A stretch of DNA of 64,000 bases from Limnohabitans sp. B9-3 (GTDB taxonomy: Bacteria; Pseudomonadota; Gammaproteobacteria; Burkholderiales; Burkholderiaceae_C): assembly GCF_002778325.1 (NCBI RefSeq), contig NZ_NESI01000003.1, forward strand, positions 248,001-312,000. Reading direction: 5' to 3'. This document shows positions 34,611-42,905 of the stretch, piece after piece (within the stretch, counting starts at the first letter, position 1; each line of letters starts with the position of its first letter). The notes beneath the pieces were generated by a model. The model was not told where the DNA came from, did no database searches, and saw only the letters and a program-made list of their open reading frames with translations. The translations under genes and the position numbers were made by a program.

Positions 34611-36458
34611 ATGACTTGGGCTGGAAAAATCCTCCGCATCAACCTCACCACAGGCACCGTCAAAACCGAACCCCTCAACATGCAATGGGCCCGCGACTAT
34701 GTCGGCTCACGCGGTTTGGGTTCCAAGTACCTCATCAGCGAAATCGACCCTAAGGTGGATCCGCTGTCGCCTGAGAACAAAATCATTTGGTCAACCGGCC
34801 CGCTGACAGGCACCATGGCCTCAACGGGTGGTCGCTACACCGTCATCACCAAAGGTCCGCTGACGGGTGCCATCGCTTGTTCGAACTCGGGCGGTTACTT
34901 TGGCGCCGAGTTGAAGATGGCCGGCTGGGACATGGTGATTTGCGAAGGCAAGTCACCCACCCCCGTTTACCTCTACATCAACGATGACACAGCTGAATTG
35001 CGTGACGCCACGGAGCTGTGGGGCAAGAGCGTGTGGGAAACCGAACACGCCTTGAAGAAAACCTTGCAAGATCCGCTCACTCGCGTGTCGTCTATCGGCA
35101 AGGCCGGTGAGAACCATGTGTTGTACGCGGCCATCGTGAACGACTTGCACCGCGCGGCTGGCCGCTCAGGCGTAGGCGCCGTGATGGGCAGCAAAAACCT
35201 CAAAGCCGTGGCCGTGCGTGGCACCTTGGGTGTGGGCAACGTGCGCGATCCCAAAGCCTTCATGAAGGTCACGGCCGAGAAGAAAAAGATCTTGGCCGAT
35301 AACGCGGTGACGGGTCAAGGCTTGCCCGCTTATGGCACGCAAGTGCTGATGAACGTCATCAACGAAGTGGGCGCTTTGCCTACCCGTAACCACCGCGACG
35401 TGCAGTTCGAAGGTGCCAAAGACATTTCTGCCGAAGCCATGGCCACCCCGCGTGAAACCGATGGCAAGAAGCACTTGGTGACCAACCAAGCGTGCTTTGG
35501 TTGCACCATCGCTTGCGGTCGTATCAGCAAGATGGACGAGACCCACTTCACCGTACAAAACAAGCCGCAATACTGGGGCGCGTCGGGTGGCTTGGAGTAC
35601 GAAGCTGCGTGGGCCTTGGGTGCAGCCAACGGCGTGAAAGACTTAGAGGCTTTGCAGTACGCCAACTTGCTGTGCAACGAAGAAGGCATTGACCCCATCA
35701 GCTTCGGCGCCACCGTCGGTGCAGTGATGGAGCTGTATGAAATGGGTGTGTTGACCCAAGAGCAACTGGGCATCGATGCCAAGTTTGGCTCGGCGGAAGC
35801 TTTGGCCTTCTTTGCCGAAGAGACGGTCAATGGCCGTGGTTTTGGCATCGAAATCGGTCAAGGCTCTAAGCGCTTGACCGAAAAATATGGCCACCCAGAC
35901 TTGAGCATGAGCGTGAAGGGCCAAGAGTTTCCTGCGTATGACGGCCGTGCCATTCAAGGCATCGGCTTGGCTTACGCCACGTCCAACCGTGGTGCTTGCC
36001 ATTTGCGTGGTTACACCATCGCGTCGGAAGTGTTGGGCATTCCTGTCAAGACCGATCCGCTGGAGCACGAAGGTAAGCCCGAATTGGTCAAAGCGTTCCA
36101 AGACGCCACGGCTGCGTTTGACTCGTCGGGTCTGTGCATCTTTACCACCTTCGCTTGGGGCTTGGCCGATTTGGCACCGCAAATGCAAGCCGCGTGCAAC
36201 GAGGACTACACCACCGAAGAACTCGAGAAAATTGGCGAGCGCATTTGGAACATGGAGCGCGAGTTCAACAACGCTGCAGGCTTCACCGCCAAAGACGACA
36301 GCTTGCCCAAGCGCTTGCTGACCGAAGCTGCCAAAACGGGCCCTGCCAAAGGCAAGGTCAGCATGTTGCCCACGATGTTGCCCAAGTACTACAACGTGCG
36401 TGGCTGGGACAGCGAAGGTCGCCCCACGGCTGAAACCAAAGCCCGTTTGGGTCTCTGA
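34611..36458 (+). CDS. aorB: Tungsten-dependent aldehyde:ferredoxin oxidoreductase, catalytic subunit
   Basis: 615 residues from the ATG at 34611, with AGGAG upstream. The N-terminal AOR domain has GKILRINLTTGTVKTEPLN, GSRGLGSKYLI and GRYTVITKGPLTGAIACSNS. The [4Fe-4S] ligands are Cys295/298/302 (CFGCTIACG) and Cys509 (SGLCIFTTF), matching the CxxCxxxC...C pattern of Pyrococcus AOR. GRSGVGAVMGSKNLKAVAVR and the central EYEAAWALGAANGVKDLEA bind the bis-pterin tungsten cofactor. It oxidises aldehydes to acids and in related enzymes can also reduce acids. It is flanked by its Fe-S and FAD partners and by tungstate uptake genes. AOR in an apparently freshwater-type betaproteobacterium is uncommon but documented in relatives. 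Confidence 0.95.
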   Translation: MTWAGKILRINLTTGTVKTEPLNMQWARDYVGSRGLGSKYLISEIDPKVDPLSPENKIIWSTGPLTGTMASTGGRYTVITKGPLTGAIACSNSGGYFGAELKMAGWDMVICEGKSPTPVYLYINDDTAELRDATELWGKSVWETEHALKKTLQDPLTRVSSIGKAGENHVLYAAIVNDLHRAAGRSGVGAVMGSKNLKAVAVRGTLGVGNVRDPKAFMKVTAEKKKILADNAVTGQGLPAYGTQVLMNVINEVGALPTRNHRDVQFEGAKDISAEAMATPRETDGKKHLVTNQACFGCTIACGRISKMDETHFTVQNKPQYWGASGGLEYEAAWALGAANGVKDLEALQYANLLCNEEGIDPISFGATVGAVMELYEMGVLTQEQLGIDAKFGSAEALAFFAEETVNGRGFGIEIGQGSKRLTEKYGHPDLSMSVKGQEFPAYDGRAIQGIGLAYATSNRGACHLRGYTIASEVLGIPVKTDPLEHEGKPELVKAFQDATAAFDSSGLCIFTTFAWGLADLAPQMQAACNEDYTTEELEKIGERIWNMEREFNNAAGFTAKDDSLPKRLLTEAAKTGPAKGKVSMLPTMLPKYYNVRGWDSEGRPTAETKARLGL

Positions 36459-36469
36459 GGTTTATTGCC

Positions 36470-37810
36470 ATGACACATCACGTCATTCTTGGCGCCGGGC
36501 CTGCTGGCGTGATCGCTGCCGAAACCATCCGCAAACACGCGCCCAACGACCGCATCACCCTCGTGGGTGATGAGGCCGAGCCGCCGTATTCACGGATGGC
36601 CATTCCTTACTTGTTGATTGGCAACATCGACGAGCGTGGCACTTACTTGCGCAAAGGCGCAGACCATTACGCCAGTTTGGGCGTGACGCAAGTGCAAGCG
36701 CGCGCGGTGTCGGTCGACGCCAAAGCCAAAACCATTCAACTCAGCAACGACCAAGTGCTGTCGTATGACAAGCTCTTAATTGCCACGGGCTCGCGTCCTG
36801 TGCGTCCCCCGATTCCCGGCATGGACAGCCCGCAAGTGCATCCTTGCTGGACTTTGGAGGATGCGCGCGCCATCATGGCCTTGGCCAAACCTGGGGCCCG
36901 TGTGGTGCAAATGGGGGCGGGTTTCATTGGCTGCATCATCATGGAAGCACTTGCCTCGCGTGGGGTGACGTTGACCGTGGTTGAAATGGGTGACCGCATG
37001 GTGCCTCGCATGATGGGACCTGTCGCGGGCGGCATGATTCGTTCGTGGTGCGAAACCAAAGGCGTGCAGGTGTTCACCGGTGCCAAGGTGGAGGCCATCG
37101 TGCCCAATGGCAGCGAGAACCCTGGCTTGTTGTCCAAGTTGGCACAAGCGGCGGGGCTGCATGACGCGCCGACCGATGCGGCCTTGACCGTGCGTTTGTC
37201 CACAGGCGAAAAAATCCCAGCTGATTTGGTGATCAGTGCCACCGGCGTCAAGCCTTGTATCGATTTCCTCCAAGCCTCAGGCATCACTTGCTTGCAAGGT
37301 GTGTTGACCGACGAGCACATGCAGACCAACGCTGATGGCGTTCACGCCGCAGGCGATTGCGCCGAAGCGTTTGACAAAGTCAGTGGCACCACCATCGTGA
37401 GCGCGATTCAGCCCAACGCGGCCGAGCAAGCCCGCGTGGCCGCGCTCAACATGGTGGGACAAAAAGCCAGTCTGAAGGGCGTGACACAAATCAACGTGCT
37501 CGACACCTTGGGCTTGATTTCGACCAGCTTTGGCAATTGGCAAGGTGTACCGGACGGCGAGCAAGCTTCACTCACCGCCGATGGCCGTCATTTGAGCTTG
37601 CAGTTCAAGGACGACGTGATGGTGGGCTGTAACAGCGTCGGCTGGACCGAGCACGTTGGCGTGATGCGCGGTTTGGTGGAGGGTCAGGTGCATTTGGGCG
37701 ATTGGAAAGACAAGCTCATGCAAGACCCCACCCAACTCATGGCGGCTTACCTTGCGTGCGCGCAAGGGCAAGGTGCTTGGACGGGCGCGGCGGACACACG
37801 CAGACGGTAA
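36470..37810 (+). CDS. aorC: FAD-dependent NAD(P) oxidoreductase subunit of the AOR complex
   Basis: 446 residues of the pyridine nucleotide-disulfide oxidoreductase family. The FAD dinucleotide fold is VILGAGPAGVIAAETIR, the second (NAD) fold is VVQMGAGFIGCIIMEALAS, LLIATGSRPVRPPIPGM is the linker, and GVHAAGDCAEAFDKVSG contacts FAD. There is no redox-active CxxxxC pair, so it is a diaphorase-type subunit. As in the Aromatoleum AorABC enzyme it would let NAD+ (or viologens) accept electrons from the tungsten subunit. It starts 11 bases after aorB. Confidence 0.85.
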   Translation: MTHHVILGAGPAGVIAAETIRKHAPNDRITLVGDEAEPPYSRMAIPYLLIGNIDERGTYLRKGADHYASLGVTQVQARAVSVDAKAKTIQLSNDQVLSYDKLLIATGSRPVRPPIPGMDSPQVHPCWTLEDARAIMALAKPGARVVQMGAGFIGCIIMEALASRGVTLTVVEMGDRMVPRMMGPVAGGMIRSWCETKGVQVFTGAKVEAIVPNGSENPGLLSKLAQAAGLHDAPTDAALTVRLSTGEKIPADLVISATGVKPCIDFLQASGITCLQGVLTDEHMQTNADGVHAAGDCAEAFDKVSGTTIVSAIQPNAAEQARVAALNMVGQKASLKGVTQINVLDTLGLISTSFGNWQGVPDGEQASLTADGRHLSLQFKDDVMVGCNSVGWTEHVGVMRGLVEGQVHLGDWKDKLMQDPTQLMAAYLACAQGQGAWTGAADTRRR

Positions 37811-37852
37811 CTTCGGCGTGAGCTCACGCGCCAATGCGCTAACCTAGGCCCC

Positions 37853-38107
37853 ATGGACATCACTTTCAAACTCTTCGCCACCCTGACCGATTACTTGCCA
37901 CCTGCCGCACGCCGCAGCAACGCGCTGAACATGGAGGTGGACGATGACTTGACGGTCAAGCAACTCATCGACCTTTTTGCCATGCCTGAAAAACTGGTGC
38001 ACTTGGTGCTCGTCAATGGCACTTACATTGCACCTGAAGACCGGGCTGAGAAGGTCTTGAAGGATGGCGATGTGTTGGCTGTTTGGCCGCCTGTGGCTGG
38101 GGGTTAA
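37853..38107 (+). CDS. MoaD/ThiS family sulfur-carrier protein
   Basis: 84 residues of the ubiquitin-like beta-grasp fold (ITFKLFATLTDYLPP, VKQLIDLFAMPEKLVHLVLV) ending in VWPPVAGG. The C-terminal Gly-Gly is the residue pair adenylated and thiocarboxylated in MoaD during dithiolene formation of molybdopterin. Its place in the aor cluster suggests a dedicated or additional sulfur donor for the tungstopterin cofactor. It corresponds in position to the small MoaD-like gene of other AOR operons. The start is 42 bases after aorC. Confidence 0.85.
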   Translation: MDITFKLFATLTDYLPPAARRSNALNMEVDDDLTVKQLIDLFAMPEKLVHLVLVNGTYIAPEDRAEKVLKDGDVLAVWPPVAGG

Positions 38108-38140
38108 GCGCGGTTTTCTTCAGCGCTTTGTCACGCCACG

Positions 38141-38455
38141 ATGCAGTCTGCTTACGACGCTGTTTTTTCCCGAGAAATGGGATGCACCGAAGCCGAATGG
38201 TTAGGCTGGTTGCCTGCGGCCATTGGCACGCACACTTGGCAACGTGACGCTTCATCGGTGCGGATTACCCTTCAAGAAGACGATGTCCTTTTGGGCCAGC
38301 TGCATCTCGATTGGCAGCAAGCCGCGCCGCGTGCGATTGCGCAAGTGCGCATTCCGTGTCTGAAGGTCAACTTTCGTTTTGAGGGCTTAGACGCTGCCCA
38401 ACGCTATCGGTTCATGCGTCGCTTTGATTTGTACATGCAGCGTGGCGGAGGTTAA
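38141..38455 (+). CDS. Hypothetical protein of the AOR cluster
   Basis: 104 residues with no transmembrane helix. The sequence (SREMGCTEAEWLGWLPAAIG, VRITLQEDDVLLGQLHLDWQ, AIAQVRIPCLKVNFRFEGL, FMRRFDLYMQRGGG) suggests a small alpha/beta fold with basic C-terminus. I do not recognise a named domain. It is 33 bases after the MoaD-like gene and one base before the next GTG start, so it is part of the same transcript and may assist assembly of the tungsten enzyme; that is inference from position only. Confidence 0.7.
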   Translation: MQSAYDAVFSREMGCTEAEWLGWLPAAIGTHTWQRDASSVRITLQEDDVLLGQLHLDWQQAAPRAIAQVRIPCLKVNFRFEGLDAAQRYRFMRRFDLYMQRGGG

Positions 38456-38456
38456 G

Positions 38457-38696
38457 GTGAATGCTGCGTGGGTGAACTTGATGCGCCCTGTGGGTGACGG
38501 GCCTTCGGCTCTGGCCATGTTGGCCGAGGGCGAAGCGTTGCTACTGGCACAAGGATTGACGCTGCGTCGACCACCGGCAGCACCCACCACCTGTTGTGGA
38601 CGCGGCTGCAACGGCTGCGTGTGGGAGGGGTTTGTGGATGCCGCGAACTATTGGCGAGAGGACGCGCTTGCATTGCTGCAAACCTGTTCGGCTTGA
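38457..38696 (+). CDS. Oxidoreductase-like (OXLD1-type) Cys-rich small protein
   Basis: 79 residues from a GTG at 38457, chosen because GGAGG lies five bases ahead of it (38447-38451). The domain CCGRGCNGCVWEGFVDAANY is the signature of the oxidoreductase-like family, with a CC-x3-C-x2-C set of cysteines that could hold metal or Fe-S. Such small proteins are often C-terminal neighbours of oxidoreductase genes; the function is not established. It closes the plus-strand aor unit and is convergent with comEA. An internal ATG at 38481 is a possible shorter start. Confidence 0.75.
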   Translation: MNAAWVNLMRPVGDGPSALAMLAEGEALLLAQGLTLRRPPAAPTTCCGRGCNGCVWEGFVDAANYWREDALALLQTCSA

Positions 38697-38722
38697 CGTT
38701 TGGCTGAAAATTTTGGCAAAGC

Positions 38723-39043
38723 TTAGGGCCGCTGTTGGCCGTGGTGTTTGGGTTCACGCGCTTCAGGAAACGTTTGACCGTTGACCGTCAAACCTTGCGC
38801 TGAGAACTGTTTGGCTTTGCCTGGCCCCATGCCTGAGACGCGTTGGAGCAGATCGGCCCAACTTTTAAAGTCTTCCTCAGCCCGAGCCTTGAGCACATGA
38901 CGGCTGAGCGCTGGGCCCATGCCCTTGAGGCTGTCAAGTTCGGCTTCGTTGGCTTGGTTGATGTCCAAGGCCGACGCCGCAGCACAGATCACCCAGCAAC
39001 TCAGGCCGATGAGCGTTCGTCGTAGCCATGACAACTTGAACAT
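38723..39043 (-). CDS. ComEA-type helix-hairpin-helix protein
   Basis: 106 residues. A signal peptide or membrane anchor (LIGLSCWVICAAASALD) is followed by two HhH motifs (INQANEAELDSLKGMGPALS and LLQRVSGMGPGKAKQFSAQG). The fold binds DNA without sequence specificity; ComEA is the periplasmic DNA receptor of natural transformation. The copy here is short, comparable to the proteobacterial ComEA-like proteins. No other competence gene is nearby. It is the last gene of the long minus-strand run, 69 bases after hldD. Confidence 0.85.
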   Translation of the reverse strand: MFKLSWLRRTLIGLSCWVICAAASALDINQANEAELDSLKGMGPALSRHVLKARAEEDFKSWADLLQRVSGMGPGKAKQFSAQGLTVNGQTFPEAREPKHHGQQRP

Positions 39044-39112
39044 GACGTGCTAGGGCTTTGTCGATGGAGAGGCGAGGCGAGGCTTAAGGCTTGAGGTTCA
39101 AGCGTCGGTGGG

Positions 39113-40114
39113 TCAGGCTTTGCCCAACGTGGCCATGTATTGCGTCACACCGCTTTGCACATCGGCAAAGGCGTGGTCGCAGCCGCTGGCACGCAGATTC
39201 GTCAAGTCGGCTTGGGTGTAGCACTGGTATTTGCCGCGCAAGGCGTCGGGGAACTTCACGTACTCGATCAAACCGGCTTGTGCCGCACCGGCCAAGTCGA
39301 GGGCAGCCTCGCCTTTGTTGGCGCGCATGGCGTTGACGACCGACAAAGCCACATCGTTGAAGGGTTGTGCGCGGCCTGTGCCCAAGTTGAAGATGCCCGA
39401 CTTGTCGGGGTTGTCCAAGAACCACAGGTTCACCGCCACCACGTCGTCGATGAACACGAAGTCGCGCAGTTGAGCGCCAGGTGCGTAGCCGCCGTATTCG
39501 CCGAACAACTTCACTTTGCCTTCAGCGTTGAATTGGTTGAATTGGTGAAACGCCACGCTGGCCATGCGGCCTTTGTGTTGCTCGCGTGGGCCGTACACGT
39601 TGAAGTAACGAAAACCCACCACTTGGCGCTTGAACTTTTTGAAGTTGTTGCCACACTCGCGGCGCATGCGTTGGTCAAACAGCAACTTGGAATAGCCGTA
39701 GACGTTGAGCGGTTGCTCAAATTCAGGTGTTTCGCGAAAGGTGTCGCTGCCGCCGTAAGTGGCGGCAGAGGAGGCGTACAACAGGCGTGTGCCCGCTTGC
39801 TGGCAGGCGTTGAACAAACCACACGACAAGGTGTAGTTGTTGTCCATCATGTACTTGCCGTCGCTCTCCATGGTGTCGCTGCACGCGCCTTCGTGGAACA
39901 CGGCTTCGACTTTGCCAAACGCGTTTTCGGCAAAGAGTTCGTAGAACACATCTTTGTCGAGGTAGTCGGCAATCTTTAAATCGGCGAGGTTGCGAAACTT
40001 GTCGCCTTCGGTCAAATCATCGACGGCAATGATGTTGTCGATGCCACGGGCGTTCAGGCCCTTGATGATGTTGCTTCCAATGAAGCCCGCGGCTCCGGTG
40101 ACGACGATCTTCAT
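39113..40114 (-). CDS. hldD: ADP-L-glycero-D-manno-heptose-6-epimerase
   Basis: 333 residues of the extended short-chain dehydrogenase family. The Rossmann motif is [20 protein letters not shown], the substrate-interaction region [10 protein letters not shown] carries the catalytic Ser/Thr, and [10 protein letters not shown] the catalytic Tyr-x3-Lys. It epimerises ADP-D-glycero-D-manno-heptose at C6 to the L form for LPS inner core. Its ATG overlaps the hldA/rfaE stop by four bases, keeping the two heptose enzymes translationally coupled. Confidence 0.96.
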   Translation of the reverse strand: MKIVVTGAAGFIGSNIIKGLNARGIDNIIAVDDLTEGDKFRNLADLKIADYLDKDVFYELFAENAFGKVEAVFHEGACSDTMESDGKYMMDNNYTLSCGLFNACQQAGTRLLYASSAATYGGSDTFRETPEFEQPLNVYGYSKLLFDQRMRRECGNNFKKFKRQVVGFRYFNVYGPREQHKGRMASVAFHQFNQFNAEGKVKLFGEYGGYAPGAQLRDFVFIDDVVAVNLWFLDNPDKSGIFNLGTGRAQPFNDVALSVVNAMRANKGEAALDLAGAAQAGLIEYVKFPDALRGKYQCYTQADLTNLRASGCDHAFADVQSGVTQYMATLGKA

Positions 40115-41055
40115 GCGAATAACTCCTGATAACTGACGGTGGCCGTGCCAAATTTGCCCACCACCACGCCGCCTGCTTTGTTAGCCAAAGGCATGGCGTC
40201 GCGCAGACTCAGGCCTGCGGCGACCAAGGTGGCGAGGGTGGCGATGACGGTGTCGCCTGCGCCTGTGACGTCAAACACTTCGCGCGCTTGGGCCGATACA
40301 TGCAGCTCGCCTTGGGCATCAAACAAGGTCATACCCTCTTCGCTGCGGGTGAGCAGCAAGGCGTCGAGTTGCAGCGTTTCACGCAGCGCGTGGGCTTTTA
40401 AGTTCAACTCCGCTTCGCTGGTCCATTTGCCAATCACTTGCTCTAACTCGGCGCGGTTGGGCGTGATGCAGGTGGCGCCGCTGTAGCGCGAGTAGTCACT
40501 GCCTTTGGGGTCGATCAACACGACTTTGCCAGCGGCACGCGCGGCGGTGATCATTTGGGTGACGTGCGCTAAACCGCCCTTGCCGTAGTCTGAGAACAGC
40601 ACCACGGGGTGGCTGTCCAAGAGGGACATGAACTGGTCGGTTTGCGAGGCCAACACTTCGTTTTGAGGGGTGTTTTCAAAGTCCACGCGCAGCAACTGTT
40701 GCTGGCGGCCAATGATCCGCAGTTTGACCGTGGTTTTGAGTTGCGCATCGCGGCCCAAGTGTGGGGCAATGCCCGTTTTGGCCACCAGATCTTCCAGCAA
40801 ATGGCTGGCATCGTCGTCACCCACCACAGAAAGCAACGAGGCCTGAGCGCCCAAGCTGACCACGTTGTAGGCCACGTTGGCACAGCCGCCCAAACGGTTT
40901 TCTTCACGGGTGATGCGCACCACGGGCACGGGCGCTTCGGGGCTGATGCGGTCTACCGCACCGTACCAATAGCGGTCGAGCATGACATCGCCCACCACCA
41001 GCACGCTGGCTTGTTGGAGTTGCGCTTGGGGCACGGAGAGAAGGGGGGTGTTCAT
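40111..41055 (-). CDS. rfaE1: D-glycero-beta-D-manno-heptose-7-phosphate kinase
   Basis: 314 residues from the ATG at 41055 ([20 protein letters not shown]). It is a ribokinase/PfkB-family kinase: the first signature [20 protein letters not shown] and the second [20 protein letters not shown] with catalytic Asp. The C-terminal nucleotidyltransferase half found in E. coli HldE is absent, so this is the split HldA-type enzyme and the ADP-transferase (HldC) must be elsewhere. It overlaps the lapB stop upstream and the hldD start downstream, both by four bases. Confidence 0.94.
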   Translation of the reverse strand: MNTPLLSVPQAQLQQASVLVVGDVMLDRYWYGAVDRISPEAPVPVVRITREENRLGGCANVAYNVVSLGAQASLLSVVGDDDASHLLEDLVAKTGIAPHLGRDAQLKTTVKLRIIGRQQQLLRVDFENTPQNEVLASQTDQFMSLLDSHPVVLFSDYGKGGLAHVTQMITAARAAGKVVLIDPKGSDYSRYSGATCITPNRAELEQVIGKWTSEAELNLKAHALRETLQLDALLLTRSEEGMTLFDAQGELHVSAQAREVFDVTGAGDTVIATLATLVAAGLSLRDAMPLANKAGGVVVGKFGTATVSYQELFA

Positions 41056-42203
41056 AGTTCTTCGACGCGGCGAGCGGGGTAGCTGTCCCAAGCTTGGCAG
41101 CCTGGGCATTGCCAAAAATGCTGCGTGGCTTCAAAACCACAGGCGGCACAGCGGTAGCGTTGTAGGGGTTTGGCAGCACGCTCGAGGGCGCGCTGCACCT
41201 GAGGGTGAAATTGTTCGTGTTCAAACTTTTCGTTGGCCACCCATTGCGTGGCAGCGACCAAAGAGGGTTCACGCTCAAGGTGTTTGGCGAACAAGCTGCT
41301 GGTGTCGATTTCGCCTTTGGCGGTCCGCAAAAGGACGATGGCACTCAACACATCCAGCGAGGGGGTTTTGGCGTAGCTGGTTTCTAGCAAGTTCAAGGCT
41401 GCATCCACGCTGTTGAGTTTTTGCGCCAAAGCGGCCAGTTTAGGTGCGAGCAGCGGCAGCGCGGAGGGCACTTGTGAGGCCAGCGTTTCTAGGGTGGCAT
41501 AAGCGTCTTGCAGCTTGTCTGTTTGTTCGTAGGCTTTGGACAACGCCATGCGTGCACGCGCCCCTTGGGGCGCCACTTGAATGGCTTTTTGGAGCAAAGC
41601 GATGACTTGGTCATTGTCTTGCGTGACATCCAATGCCGCAGCTTGTTCACACAGGTAATGGGCTTGGCGGCCATGGAAACTGCCTTGGCCGTTGTCGCTG
41701 AGCTTTTGGGTCACTGCCGAGGCTTTGGCCCAGTCGCGTGAGCGTTCGTAAATACCCAGCAACGCCAAGTGCGCTTGCGAAGCGTGTGCAGTGTCTTCTA
41801 GTTGGGTGAGGGCATCTTCAGCACGGTCGAGCAAACCCGCTTTTAAGTAGTCTTGTGCCAACGCGTACTGGGCGCGGTCGCGGTCGGTTTGTGTGAGGTC
41901 TGCGCGTGAGAGCAAATGTTGGTGCACACGCACGGCACGTTCGTATTCGCCACGGCGGCGAAACAGATTGCCCAGCGCGAAGTGCAGTTCTGACGTGTCG
42001 GGGTCTTGCTGCACGGCTTCGATGAAAGAATCAATTGCTTGGTCTTGCTGCTCGTTGAGCAAGAAGTTCAAGCCTTTGAAATAGGCCTTGGGCGTTTGGC
42101 GGTTTTCCAAGCGCAGCTGGCGCAAGTCCATGCGCGAGGCGAGCCAACCCAAGCCAAAGGCCAAGGGCAGGCCAAGCAAGATCCAGCTGATGTCAAATTC
42201 CAT
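41052..42203 (-). CDS. lapB: Lipopolysaccharide assembly protein LapB (YciM)
   Basis: 383 residues. An N-terminal membrane anchor (ISWILLGLPLAFGLGWLAS) is followed by about nine TPR units (FLLNEQQDQAIDSFIEAVQQ, ALGNLFRRRGEYERAVRVHQ, LAQDYLKAGLLDRAEDALTQ) and a C-terminal rubredoxin-like domain with two Cys pairs (CAACGFEATQHFWQCPGC). LapB controls LpxC degradation through FtsH and so balances LPS synthesis. It overlaps lapA by 11 bases and rfaE1 by four, linking control of lipid A to heptose synthesis in one transcript. Confidence 0.94.
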   Translation of the reverse strand: MEFDISWILLGLPLAFGLGWLASRMDLRQLRLENRQTPKAYFKGLNFLLNEQQDQAIDSFIEAVQQDPDTSELHFALGNLFRRRGEYERAVRVHQHLLSRADLTQTDRDRAQYALAQDYLKAGLLDRAEDALTQLEDTAHASQAHLALLGIYERSRDWAKASAVTQKLSDNGQGSFHGRQAHYLCEQAAALDVTQDNDQVIALLQKAIQVAPQGARARMALSKAYEQTDKLQDAYATLETLASQVPSALPLLAPKLAALAQKLNSVDAALNLLETSYAKTPSLDVLSAIVLLRTAKGEIDTSSLFAKHLEREPSLVAATQWVANEKFEHEQFHPQVQRALERAAKPLQRYRCAACGFEATQHFWQCPGCQAWDSYPARRVEEL

Positions 42204-42504
42204 GTGGGGCGTTTGCAGAGGTCGAAGTGGCAGCTTCAGAATTGCCTGAAGCCTCGGGATTCAAGCTGTTTGTGCGTTGGCTCAAACGACGCTGTTTCCA
42301 CCAGCGCGGCACCATGCCCAGCACGCCAATGGCGACACCCAAAATAAAGGCTGACAACACCACCAGCACCAAAGGTGCTTGCCAAGTGGTGCCAAAGAAA
42401 AAATGGACCACGGCTTCGTGCTGGTTGTTCAGCGCAAAAGCGAACAGGGTAAAAAAAATGGCTGCTTTCAGTAACAACTGAAGCAGCCACATGAGGTTTT
42501 TCAA
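42193..42504 (-). CDS. lapA: Lipopolysaccharide assembly protein LapA domain protein
   Basis: 103 residues from a TTG at 42504, selected because GAGGAG lies five bases ahead; an ATG at 42492 is the alternative. Two transmembrane helices (LMWLLQLLLKAAIFFTLFAF, LVLVVLSAFILGVAIGVLG) bracket the LapA motif NNQHEAVVHFFFGTTWQAP. A charged cytoplasmic tail (RWWKQRRLSQRTN) follows. LapA acts with LapB in LPS homeostasis. The ribosome-binding site is inside a small hairpin, listed separately. Confidence 0.9.
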   Translation of the reverse strand: MKNLMWLLQLLLKAAIFFTLFAFALNNQHEAVVHFFFGTTWQAPLVLVVLSAFILGVAIGVLGMVPRWWKQRRLSQRTNSLNPEASGNSEAATSTSANAPHGI

Positions 42505-42509
42505 GGTAA

Positions 42510-42527
42510 CTCCTCTGTGACGAGGAG
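42510..42527 (-). promoter_or_regulatory. Hairpin covering the lapA ribosome-binding site
   Basis: On the minus strand CTCCTC-GTCACA-GAGGAG is a perfect six-base stem whose 3' arm is the Shine-Dalgarno sequence of lapA, five bases before its TTG start. Folding would hide the site and lower LapA translation. Confidence 0.5.
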
Positions 42528-42542
42528 ATTTTAGCCTTGCAG

Positions 42543-42585
42543 CCTCCTGAACCGGAGGTTCAATTCAATTGATCCGGAGGTTCAA
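42543..42585 (-). repeat. Tandem 12-base repeat between ihfB and lapA
   Basis: TTGAACCTCCGG (minus-strand reading) occurs twice, at 42585-42574 and 42563-42552, 22 bases apart. GAACC/GGTTC and CCTCC/GGAGG dyads overlap it. There is no T run, so it is not an intrinsic terminator. It occupies most of the 83-base ihfB-lapA gap. Confidence 0.55.
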
Positions 42586-42587
42586 AC

Positions 42588-42905
42588 TCAACTCTTGGGG
42601 CCAGACCCCGCCATCAATTCTTGAGTTCGTGCATCCACCGCTTCGCGCAGGGCTTTGCCCGGTTTGAAATGGGGCACACGTTTCTCAGGAATTGCCACGC
42701 TTTCGCCGGAACGCGGGTTACGTCCCATGCGAGGCGGGCGACGGTTGATCGAAAAACTGCCAAAGCCCCGCAACTCAATGCGGTGCCCGCGCACCAGTGC
42801 GTCGCTCATCGCGTCAAGAAGGGTCTTGACAGCGAACTCGGCGTCACGGTGCGTGAGCTGCCCAAAACGGGCAGCCAGCTCTTCGACCAGGTCTGAACGC
42901 GTCAT
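42588..42905 (-). CDS. ihfB: Integration host factor beta subunit
   Basis: 105 residues of the HU/IHF family: [20 protein letters not shown] at the N-terminus, then [29 protein letters not shown] with the DNA-bending arm (Pro at the tip) and [17 protein letters not shown] bends DNA at promoters, origins and recombination sites. The tail ([15 protein letters not shown]) is slightly longer than in E. coli. It follows rpsA with a one-base overlap, the usual rpsA-ihfB order. Confidence 0.96.
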   Translation of the reverse strand: MTRSDLVEELAARFGQLTHRDAEFAVKTLLDAMSDALVRGHRIELRGFGSFSINRRPPRMGRNPRSGESVAIPEKRVPHFKPGKALREAVDARTQELMAGSGPKS

